From NCBI GenBank assembly GCA_028288085.1, contig JAQBOK010000128.1, forward strand, positions 1-47,002: DNA of 47,002 nucleotides. The letters are read 5' to 3'. Position numbers and translations under genes: made by a program. This document shows positions 19,239 to 27,649 of the stretch, in pieces (position 1 is the first letter of the stretch; every line of letters begins with the position of its first letter). Under the pieces are notes generated by a model. That model did no database searches. It worked only from the letters and a program-made list of their open reading frames with translations, and was not told the DNA's origin. This DNA is from Mucilaginibacter sp. GTDB taxonomy: Bacteria > Bacteroidota > Bacteroidia > Sphingobacteriales > Sphingobacteriaceae.

Positions 19239-19377
19239 AGTTTCTATATTTTATTGGCAAAAATCTATTCTAATTCCTCAGAAATGCGCTTCAAATGCCG
19301 CAATAAGACGCATGTATTAGTGTGAAGAATAATATCCGGTTGTCGCCAACTTTAATTACTCTGCTGTATGTTTATAA

Positions 19378-20409
19378 TTAGTTACATTTAAATGTATAAG
19401 TGAACGGGCTCGCAGTATTACCATAGCCCACTTTGATATTGCCGGTTGCATCCGTCACGTAATAATTCATATTTACAATAGTTTGCGAATCGGATATCCC
19501 GAAATACGATCGGGGCCATATCGTAATTTTATATTTATTACTACCCGCAACAGTTTGAGTAAATTGTGTTTTCGCAGATTGATCGCATACTGTATAGGTT
19601 TTTCCGTCGCTGGTATTGGCTGTGGCGCATAAATAAATTGTTGAAGAACTTGGTAATGCTGTTTTTGTTACTGTTCCGTCAAATGATAGCGTAACAAAAT
19701 CATTATCCAGCGACTTTGGCGGGTCAACACTTGTTAGCTGGGGATTACAAAAATCAACCACCTCGCCACTGCCTCCTGTAAGCATAAAACATGGCGTGAT
19801 CTGTTCGGCATAGTATTCATATTTTGCCCCGTTTTGATCAATATTGCTATCAACCTCGTGTAAGCCATCATGTGATTCTGCTATTAAGTAGCCCAGCTTA
19901 CACAGTGTATTATTGTTATCTGCCCCCACTTTCAAGCTGATATTTAATGTAGCTGTTATTTCCTCCCCGTCATTCAACGGAAGACCAACATCTGACTGAT
20001 AAACAACCCATTCCATGTCATTCACCAAGTTAGTGCCAATGCCAAATTTTTTAAGCAAAGCTGAAGACCATGACAGGCCGTTACTTTGTGGCTCCGTGAC
20101 GTTTGACGGCATTAGCACCATTTTACCATCTCCCACCGTACTGGTATAAGTAATTTTAGCATTTTGGCTAACTGCCCAGCCCTTAGGCACCAGGAAACCG
20201 AATACCAGATTTTCGGTATTGCCGCCTTTTATATTGTGGTAGGTAAATTTTACACTTATAGGTATAGTTGAGCCAACTACAGCAGTATCAGGCTGGGTTA
20301 CAGTAAACACAGTGATACTGCAGCATGTGATCACCATGCCCAGGATAAGCGCTGCGCAGCAACTCCATAGCCATTTTGCTTTTACATTAATTCGTAAAGA
20401 TGCTCTCAT
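19378..20409 (-). CDS. PUL-associated surface protein (DUF4961-like)
   Basis: N-terminal hydrophobic segment with Cys ('ILGMVITCCSI'); Ig-like N-terminal half; position next to a DUF5004-like lipoprotein and SusCD. Confidence 0.6.
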   Translation of the reverse strand: MRASLRINVKAKWLWSCCAALILGMVITCCSITVFTVTQPDTAVVGSTIPISVKFTYHNIKGGNTENLVFGFLVPKGWAVSQNAKITYTSTVGDGKMVLMPSNVTEPQSNGLSWSSALLKKFGIGTNLVNDMEWVVYQSDVGLPLNDGEEITATLNISLKVGADNNNTLCKLGYLIAESHDGLHEVDSNIDQNGAKYEYYAEQITPCFMLTGGSGEVVDFCNPQLTSVDPPKSLDNDFVTLSFDGTVTKTALPSSSTIYLCATANTSDGKTYTVCDQSAKTQFTQTVAGSNKYKITIWPRSYFGISDSQTIVNMNYYVTDATGNIKVGYGNTASPFTYTFKCN

Positions 20410-20431
20410 ATTTAATTTTTAAATGGTCTTA

Positions 20432-20875
20432 TTAATTGGCTTTTCGAAATGTATATATATAAATATTATTAGGGCAGCCAGGGCTAAAGGTTAATGTCAA
20501 TTGCCTCACCCCGTTAACTATAGGATAGGTAAAAGCAGTTGCTACAGCCGGACTGCCAGCCGGTGTAAAACTTATTTGAAATGGATACTGCGGATTATCA
20601 AGCGAATAAGTGCCGTTTTGACTTACCAAAAATGGCAGTTTGTTAAGGAGCGTATACTTTCCTTCGCTAAATGTTAATTTGAACTGGCTGAAATCTACAA
20701 TGCTGGTAAGGTCAGTACCATTGCGGGTAGCTCCAATAACGCTCCAGTTGCCGGAGATGTCCTTGCTTGCTTCGTTAACCGGTCTCAAACTTTCAACTTT
20801 GCATGAGCTGGCTGCAAGTAAAGCAAGTATAACCAGGAGATATGCGGGCCTGCGAAATTTATAAAACTCTTTCAT
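20432..20875 (-). CDS. Small lipoprotein, lipocalin-like (DUF5004-like)
   Basis: Lipobox 'LLAASSCKVES'; 'ISGNWSVIGATRNGTDLT...FKLTFSEGKYTL'. Confidence 0.6.
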   Translation of the reverse strand: MKEFYKFRRPAYLLVILALLAASSCKVESLRPVNEASKDISGNWSVIGATRNGTDLTSIVDFSQFKLTFSEGKYTLLNKLPFLVSQNGTYSLDNPQYPFQISFTPAGSPAVATAFTYPIVNGVRQLTLTFSPGCPNNIYIYTFRKAN

Positions 20876-20913
20876 GTCAATATTTTATCACTATTATTCC
20901 GTTCTTAAATCTG

Positions 20914-22686
20914 TTAGTATTCAGGGTTTTGTACCAATTGCGATGATTTAGCCACTTCGCCCTGTGGTATCGGCCATAAATACATAGCTTTTCTGAAATT
21001 ATGCTTTCGCACATTAAACCGTTTGTAAGACACAGCAGTGCCGTTTCTGTCAACTTCCATACCTGTCATCTCCTGGTTTTCAGCAACATCAGCTATCATC
21101 CAGCGACGCACATCCCAAAAACGGTGTCCTTCAAACGCTAATTCTATGCGCCGTTCATTCTGTATTACCAATCGCATCTCGGCCTGGCTCATCCCCGTTT
21201 TAAGGCCATACATCCCATCAGCCCCTGCACTGATGCCGGCCCGACTTCTTAAATCTATAATGGCGGTATAAACATCAGGGCTTGGTGCCGTTAGTGTTTC
21301 ATTCGCCGCTTCTGCATAGTTGAGTAAAATTTCAGCATAGCGTATTATCGGCAAGCAGCGATTAGTCGCATGGGTTCCATCTGTTGATACCGCATTAGGG
21401 TCAAGCATTTTATTAGTATAGTAACCGGTGGGTGTGCCTCTATATACCGCATCACTTCCGGCTGGCACACCATTAAAAGTACCCAGGTAAACATTGATCG
21501 GTGAAAATCCCGTCCCCAACCTTATAGGTAATACAGATTGATCGTGATTGACTGTGTAATTCAAGCGTGGGTCACGATTAGCATAAGGATTTGCCGGATC
21601 ATAATTTGATGTCGGATCTGTAATTGCTATACCATTGCTCATTGGGAAAGCGTCAACCAACTCCTGGTAAGGATATGCCCCTCCCGACCCCGATCTTGAT
21701 GGCGGATCCCAAACACCTTCAAGATCCCAGTTTCCACCAGGGCGCATCAATTGTAAAATATACTCATTGTTAGGTCTCAATGGGAAAAGGCTTTGAAAAC
21801 CATAGCCAGGAGCCGTAGTGTTGTCCGTATTTAAACTATAGCTTCCAAGGGCAATAACGGCAGCAGCGGCGTCCTCAGCAAGCTTCCACCGACTCTGGTC
21901 GACTGTAGGGTAACCAACGATGGCGCCAAGTGGCCCCGAAGCCAGCTGTGTACCATTATATAACGGACTTGCAGCATATAATAACACCCTTGATATCAAA
22001 GCCAGGCAAGACCCTCTGGATGCCCTGCCATAGTTTAAACCGGTTTGGGCATCAGGAAGCGACTGCGCGGCTGCATTGCATTCAGAAACAATATAGTTTA
22101 CGCAATTAGAAAATGTACTCCGTACGACCGGTATATGATCGGTGTAAGTATAAAGCGTGTCGCCAATAAGCGGCACCCCGCCGTAATGCTCAACAAGCAC
22201 AAAATAATACCAGGCCCTTAAAAAACGGGCCTCGGCCTTCATTTGCGTTTTAGTATACGGCTTTACAGGCACATTAGGTAAATTTTTCAATAATTGATTT
22301 ACAGCACGTATATTATTATAACCCGTATTGAATGCGTCGGCACCAGTTAACGCTGATGGGTTATCAGGGCTGACAATACCGGCATTAATAGTCCCGGTGG
22401 CCCAATCGGTAGCTACAGAAAGACTTGCATTACCAACCTCTGCCTCGTCAGATGCAGCATCCAGTCCCCCATTTCCAAATCGTGTAGCATTGGTGCTGAA
22501 GCCTATATTAGTATAGATATTAGCGAGGAACGCCACCGTGTTTGCACTATCGGCAAAAACAGAACTTTGGGTCAGATTCGTGGTGGTTGTTGGGGCTAAA
22601 AAACCGCCTTTTTTGCACGAAGCCATAAAAAAAAGCAACATGACAAAAAGAAATAAATTAAAATTTTGAAAGTAATTTTTCTTCAT
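20914..22686 (-). CDS. SusD/RagB-type nutrient-binding lipoprotein (SusD-1)
   Basis: Lipobox 'LFFMASCKKGG'; 'ARFLRAWYYFVLVEHYGGVPLIGDTLYT' and 'NERRIELAFEGHRFWDVRRW'. Confidence 0.95.
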   Translation of the reverse strand: MKKNYFQNFNLFLFVMLLFFMASCKKGGFLAPTTTTNLTQSSVFADSANTVAFLANIYTNIGFSTNATRFGNGGLDAASDEAEVGNASLSVATDWATGTINAGIVSPDNPSALTGADAFNTGYNNIRAVNQLLKNLPNVPVKPYTKTQMKAEARFLRAWYYFVLVEHYGGVPLIGDTLYTYTDHIPVVRSTFSNCVNYIVSECNAAAQSLPDAQTGLNYGRASRGSCLALISRVLLYAASPLYNGTQLASGPLGAIVGYPTVDQSRWKLAEDAAAAVIALGSYSLNTDNTTAPGYGFQSLFPLRPNNEYILQLMRPGGNWDLEGVWDPPSRSGSGGAYPYQELVDAFPMSNGIAITDPTSNYDPANPYANRDPRLNYTVNHDQSVLPIRLGTGFSPINVYLGTFNGVPAGSDAVYRGTPTGYYTNKMLDPNAVSTDGTHATNRCLPIIRYAEILLNYAEAANETLTAPSPDVYTAIIDLRSRAGISAGADGMYGLKTGMSQAEMRLVIQNERRIELAFEGHRFWDVRRWMIADVAENQEMTGMEVDRNGTAVSYKRFNVRKHNFRKAMYLWPIPQGEVAKSSQLVQNPEY

Positions 22687-22753
22687 ATTAAATAGTTTAT
22701 ACCGATGAAAAATCCACTCCTTTTTAAAGGAACAGTATCGCTGTATAAGATTT

Positions 22754-22769
22754 ATAAAATCGTTTTAGC
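22754..22769. promoter_or_regulatory. LacI-type operator ATAAAATC|GTTTTAGC upstream of SusD-1
   Basis: Recurring motif; proximal member of a pair. Confidence 0.6.
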
Positions 22770-22872
22770 AAAAATTCAAAAAGCAACAAAGAAGTTATAA
22801 TTTTACTTTTTAGTCACTTGTATTATAATTGGTTTTATATTCAGATTTAGAATCTGACTGCTAAATTAGTAC

Positions 22873-22888
22873 ATAAAAACGATTTAGC
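22873..22888. promoter_or_regulatory. LacI-type operator ATAAAAAC|GATTTAGC, distal site of the SusD-1 promoter region
   Basis: Recurring motif; 119 bp centre-to-centre from the site at 22754. Confidence 0.6.
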
Positions 22889-22940
22889 AAATTTTCTTCA
22901 ATTAATTATTAAATATATTCAGGTAAATCTCGTCAGATCG

Positions 22941-23771
22941 TTATTCCTCTTTATTAAAAAAGCGGCTAAAAAATAATGCTTGATAATTGATTGAATTTCC
23001 CCAATATTCCCAGGTGTGTGCTCCGGGCCTGGAAGTGTAATCGTGGGGTATTTTTTGGTCCAGTAATTTTTGATGCAAAGCATTATTCACGGTAAAGAAA
23101 AAGTCCTCGGCCCCATCATCAAATACGATGGCAAGTGCATTTGGTTTTAACAAGTAAACCATGTTTACAACACTATTTTTCTCCCATCTTTCAGGATATT
23201 CCTTTATTGTGCCAAGTACCTGCTTAATACCGAAATTGTCTGCAAAAGGACGAAGATCCACAGCACCGCTCATACTGCCCGCCGCACCATAAATATCCTG
23301 ATGTTTAAAGGCAAGATACAGCGCTCCGTGCCCGCCCATGCTTAGCCCCGTGATAGCCCGCCCCGACCGATCTTTGACCGTGGAGTAATGGCCATCTACA
23401 TAATTTACCAGCTCTTTGGCCAAATAAGTTTCATATTGTGATTGCTTATCCACAGGGCTATCGAAATACCATCCCGCAAATCCACCGTCAGGGCAAATAA
23501 TGATGATATCATAACGGTCAGCAAGTTGGATAATTGAAGGAACTTTTAATATCCAATCTGAATACTTACCGCTAAACCCATGAAGCAGGTATAAAACAGG
23601 GAATTTTTTGTTGGTTGAATAATCTGCCGGTTTTATTACTACAGCCTTGATATCTCTATTCATAGCTGCGCTGTGGGTTAAAGCGGTGTCAACAATGGCA
23701 GCTTCCGCCCTGACAGCGCATACAGCCAACAATAAAAGTACCAGGGTAGAAAATCGGTTTATTTTGGTCAT
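22941..23771 (-). CDS. Alpha/beta-fold esterase (CE1 / EstA tributyrin esterase-like), secreted
   Basis: 'FPVLYLLHGFSGKYSDW', nucleophile elbow 'GLSMGGHGALYLA' and C-terminal 'GAHTWEYW'. Confidence 0.88.
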   Translation of the reverse strand: MTKINRFSTLVLLLLAVCAVRAEAAIVDTALTHSAAMNRDIKAVVIKPADYSTNKKFPVLYLLHGFSGKYSDWILKVPSIIQLADRYDIIIICPDGGFAGWYFDSPVDKQSQYETYLAKELVNYVDGHYSTVKDRSGRAITGLSMGGHGALYLAFKHQDIYGAAGSMSGAVDLRPFADNFGIKQVLGTIKEYPERWEKNSVVNMVYLLKPNALAIVFDDGAEDFFFTVNNALHQKLLDQKIPHDYTSRPGAHTWEYWGNSINYQALFFSRFFNKEE

Positions 23772-23794
23772 TTTAGGTAAATTCTTGAAAGCTT

Positions 23795-25183
23795 CTATTG
23801 CACCCTTATTATAGCGATCCGGTGATTTTGCGGTTTATTAATGGCATATATCTGATCTGTAAGCACATTCATTTCCTTTTGCCAGGCATCCCGAACGCTT
23901 TTGTAACGGGCCCGTGAGTAATTGTCCTTATTACCGTTTACAAACATATCTTTAACTGCATATTTCTTCACGCTGTCCATGGCGGCATTGTTGTCTTTAT
24001 AAAGCATGTTTTTACCCTTCAGAAAATCATATTCCATCCATACATACATCCTCAGGCGCCGTTCAATATCCCATCTTTCTTCGTTCAGTTCCCTGACTTG
24101 GATAGCCTGCTGATATTCGGGTGTTTTGGTAATTTCGCCAAGATTAATACCATCGGCAAATTGTTTGTATGACCAATTACCCATCAATTCGCCGTCTATC
24201 ATTAAATTGTAGTTGCCATTTTGGAGGCCTTTTACAGCCAACAACTCCTGGTTAAATTCCTTTGTAAAAGGTATGAGCTTTAAAGCGTCAGCCTGCTTTT
24301 TACGATTGCCCCAACTGCGCGGGATGGTGTCGATAGGGTAAGGTAATGAATTGGCAAGGTAATTAAAGGTAACGGAATCCGCTGATCCTGAAATATTTGA
24401 CACTTTACAGTTTACAGCCCTCGAAAGTTTTCTACTTTTTGCATCGATGCCGATATCAGCAACAGGTTTGTTATCCAGCCCCTGCGCCTTTAAAAAAAGG
24501 TAAGCCATTACCAAATGTCCGTCGTTATCGGGATGAATACGGTCATTCGGTGTAAGACTGAATAAAGAATCGGTTGCCTGTTCCCGCTGATTGATTGCCA
24601 GCATTGGGTGGTAAAAGTCAACAATATCCCAGTTGTTCTTTTTGGCAGCAGCCTCCTGAAAATCTATGATCTTCCCTAAAGCAATACTCTTTTTTGGGTA
24701 TAGGTTTTTAGGATTGCTCTTGGTAGTTTCATCGTAAGGAGAGCCAAGTATGATGATCTTTTTGATCTCTGGCTTTTGCTTCAGCTTATTCTCCAGCATA
24801 CCATAATAATTGTAGGAGCCTGCTATCTTTTTATCCATAACATCCTGGGCGTCACTTTTGAACCAATCAAAATAGCCGCTGTCGTTCATTCCCCAGGTAA
24901 GCGTTAGAACGGTGGGATTTTTCGAGAACACATCGTCATCAAAACGATCATATATCTGGTTGATAGCGTCTCCGCCTATCCCAGCGTTAAAACAGGTAAT
25001 GCGCGCACCGGGAAAATGTGTCATGTAATACAGCCATATATAGGAATGATAATGGCCCCCGTCTGTAATGCTGTTGCCTACAAATGCAACCCTGTCGCCC
25101 GCGTGGAAGGGTGTGATCTTTTGGCCCATGGATGCGTTGAATAAAAAACAGGCTGCCAGTAGTGTAAAAATTATTTTCTTCAT
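23795..25183 (-). CDS. SGNH/GDSL hydrolase, 462 aa (paralogue 1), secreted
   Basis: 'VAFVGNSITDGGHYHSYIWLYYMTHFPG', 'NAGIGGDAINQI', 'LTLTWGMNDSGY' and 'DRIHPDNDGH'. Confidence 0.9.
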   Translation of the reverse strand: MKKIIFTLLAACFLFNASMGQKITPFHAGDRVAFVGNSITDGGHYHSYIWLYYMTHFPGARITCFNAGIGGDAINQIYDRFDDDVFSKNPTVLTLTWGMNDSGYFDWFKSDAQDVMDKKIAGSYNYYGMLENKLKQKPEIKKIIILGSPYDETTKSNPKNLYPKKSIALGKIIDFQEAAAKKNNWDIVDFYHPMLAINQREQATDSLFSLTPNDRIHPDNDGHLVMAYLFLKAQGLDNKPVADIGIDAKSRKLSRAVNCKVSNISGSADSVTFNYLANSLPYPIDTIPRSWGNRKKQADALKLIPFTKEFNQELLAVKGLQNGNYNLMIDGELMGNWSYKQFADGINLGEITKTPEYQQAIQVRELNEERWDIERRLRMYVWMEYDFLKGKNMLYKDNNAAMDSVKKYAVKDMFVNGNKDNYSRARYKSVRDAWQKEMNVLTDQIYAINKPQNHRIAIIRVQ

Positions 25184-25184
25184 A

Positions 25185-27512
25185 TTAATTAAGTCCCCAG
25201 TTTTTATTTGGTGTATTCCCCATGGTTAGTTCCAATATTCCTCCTTCAGCGATGTCTTTGAAATCAATGTGACATTTATTATAAGGCTTACCGTTGAGCT
25301 TTGCACTTTGGATATAAATATTTGTTGACGAATTGTTATCAGCTTTTATGGTGAAGGTTTTACCCTTAGCATATTCAGGGTCGAGCTTAAAAGTTATTTT
25401 GCTAAATACCGGGCTGGTAATTTCCTGCCGGGTATCGCCGGGGCAAACGGGATGCAAACCGGCTGATGCCAGTACGTACCAGGCAGACATCTGGCCCACA
25501 TCTTCGTTACCAACCAAGCCTTCAACAGAATTTTTGTACGCCCTGCGGCAAACCGCACGGCTCCATTTTTGAGTTAGCCAGGGCGCTCCTAAACGGTTAT
25601 ATAAAAAAGGAACGTGATGCACCGGCTCATTGGCCTGGTTAAAATAATCGTTCCACATCATATTTTCGGGTGTTTTTTCGAACAGGTTGTTTAGGTCGGC
25701 AATTACTTTTTCCGTGCCACCCATTAGCTTCACCATGCCATCAACATCTTGCGGTACAAACCAGCCCTGTTGATAAGGATTGGTTTCAAAGGTACCATAC
25801 CATTGGGTTAATCTCCCCGAATCTGGCCACGCGGCCCATTTGCCAGTACTGTCTTTCGGTCTGAACCAGCCTTTTTCCTTGTCGAAAATATTATGGTAAT
25901 CCTCACTGCGGGCAGCGTATTTAGCAGAATCGGCAGGATGTTTTAACCAACCACCCAACTGCGAAGCACACCATTCGGTATACGCGTATTCTAAAGTTAA
26001 AGCAATACTATTAGACCCTGGAGAATATCCCTTATCTCCATTGCCGAATTTTTCAACCGAACCAATTGAAAGCGCATAAGCCTCAGGTACATTAAAGTTG
26101 CGGATGCCCTTAGCATAGGCATCGGTTATTACGGATACCGCCGGGTTACCAAACATGCAGCCGCTGTAGGCGTTCAACAGTTCCCAGCGTTCCAGGTAAT
26201 TTTTATTTTTTTCGTTTGCCAGTGTTATCAACGAATTGATCAGATCGTTCACTAGGGATGGATTGATGATGGTTTGCAAAGGCATCTGGCTGCGAAACAC
26301 ATCCCAACCGCTAAAAACAGTACGTTTGTTAAATGTTCTATCAAGATGTGCCTTGCCATCTCCACCAGGATAGCGTCCATCCACATCGTTAATAATACGG
26401 GGATCTATCATGGTGTGGTACATGGCGGTGTAAAAAACAGTTCGCTCTTCCGGTGTACCGCCCTCTATTTTTACCTTAGCCAAAGCCTTGTTCCAAAGCG
26501 CAATTGCCCGATGATGGGCGGCATCAAAATTCCAGTCTTTGATTTCTGTCAGCAAATTATTTTTAGCACCTGCCATACTTACATAAGAAATACCTGATTT
26601 CAGGATAACCTGCTCATTGGCTTTAGTTGCAAATTCAGTATAAAAACCCAGGTGTTTACCCTGTTTTTGTTTGATGCCCTTTAAGATAGCTGCATGCGCT
26701 ATCCAATCCTGGTATTTTGCGTTCTCTACATCTTCGCGTTTACGACCCTGTCCGTCAGGTATATCTGCACTCCAAACACCAAAGTTCCTGAGTGGCTTAC
26801 TAAATTTAACATAAAAATAAACTGTATAATTGGCATGCCCATCACCGTCGCCCCAACCTCCTCCATCAGGCGTACATTTCATCCAGCCTTCTATGGTATT
26901 GGCATCAAGTACTTTTACGTATTGTAACGTTGACGTGCCCCCTACCCTTCTTGCCAGATCTATTTGTATCCTGGATGATCTGTTTTGCGGAAAGGTAAAG
27001 CGTAACATACCACTATGCGGTGCTGCTGTCATTTCGGCCTTAATATGATAATCGGTAAGCAGTGCACAATAATAACCGGCAGTTGCCTTCTCGCTCGACT
27101 TCAAGTATGCAGAGCGGTACCCAACTTTTGGATCAGCAAGCGTACCGGCGCTTGTTTTAAGTTTTCCGGTTGTTGGCATCACTAAAAAATTACCCATATC
27201 GCCATACCAGCCAATGCCACTCATTTGCGTAAAAGCAAAACCTTCGATACTTTTATGTTCATAGCTATAACCAGAGCCATTATCTCCACCAGTGACCGTA
27301 TTAGGGCTAACCTGCACCATACCGTAGGGTGTAGTTGCTCCAGGAAAAGTTTTACCCAAGCCATGATAGATACCTGCCGCTGCAGTGCTGCTACTGGCTC
27401 CAATTAATGGATTTACGTACGATGCGGCATCCTGCCCTTTTGCTATTAAAACAGCTACAGACAGTCCGACTGCCGTCACGAGGGCGAAAAATCTCTTAAC
27501 GTTTCTAAACAT
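25185..27512 (-). CDS. Glycoside hydrolase family 92 (alpha-mannosidase), secreted
   Basis: 'NSLITLANEKNKNYLERWELLNAYSGCMFGNPAVSVITDAYAKGI', 'QANEPVHHVPFLYN' and 'GNEDVGQMSAWYVLASAGLHPVCPG'. Confidence 0.95.
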   Translation of the reverse strand: MFRNVKRFFALVTAVGLSVAVLIAKGQDAASYVNPLIGASSSTAAAGIYHGLGKTFPGATTPYGMVQVSPNTVTGGDNGSGYSYEHKSIEGFAFTQMSGIGWYGDMGNFLVMPTTGKLKTSAGTLADPKVGYRSAYLKSSEKATAGYYCALLTDYHIKAEMTAAPHSGMLRFTFPQNRSSRIQIDLARRVGGTSTLQYVKVLDANTIEGWMKCTPDGGGWGDGDGHANYTVYFYVKFSKPLRNFGVWSADIPDGQGRKREDVENAKYQDWIAHAAILKGIKQKQGKHLGFYTEFATKANEQVILKSGISYVSMAGAKNNLLTEIKDWNFDAAHHRAIALWNKALAKVKIEGGTPEERTVFYTAMYHTMIDPRIINDVDGRYPGGDGKAHLDRTFNKRTVFSGWDVFRSQMPLQTIINPSLVNDLINSLITLANEKNKNYLERWELLNAYSGCMFGNPAVSVITDAYAKGIRNFNVPEAYALSIGSVEKFGNGDKGYSPGSNSIALTLEYAYTEWCASQLGGWLKHPADSAKYAARSEDYHNIFDKEKGWFRPKDSTGKWAAWPDSGRLTQWYGTFETNPYQQGWFVPQDVDGMVKLMGGTEKVIADLNNLFEKTPENMMWNDYFNQANEPVHHVPFLYNRLGAPWLTQKWSRAVCRRAYKNSVEGLVGNEDVGQMSAWYVLASAGLHPVCPGDTRQEITSPVFSKITFKLDPEYAKGKTFTIKADNNSSTNIYIQSAKLNGKPYNKCHIDFKDIAEGGILELTMGNTPNKNWGLN

Positions 27513-27584
27513 TCAAGTTTTGAATAAGCTTTTAAATACAGACCGTATTTAATAATTGGTTTAATAAAGCGTCCAAATTATATA

Positions 27585-27600
27585 AAAAAAACGATTTAGC
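27585..27600. promoter_or_regulatory. LacI-type operator AAAAAAAC|GATTTAGC upstream of GH92-2
   Basis: Recurring motif, 73 bp upstream of the GH92-2 start. Confidence 0.6.
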
Positions 27601-27649
27601 AAATATTTGATGAAATAATTTATCTTATTTCTCCTTCGGTATTCTCAAC

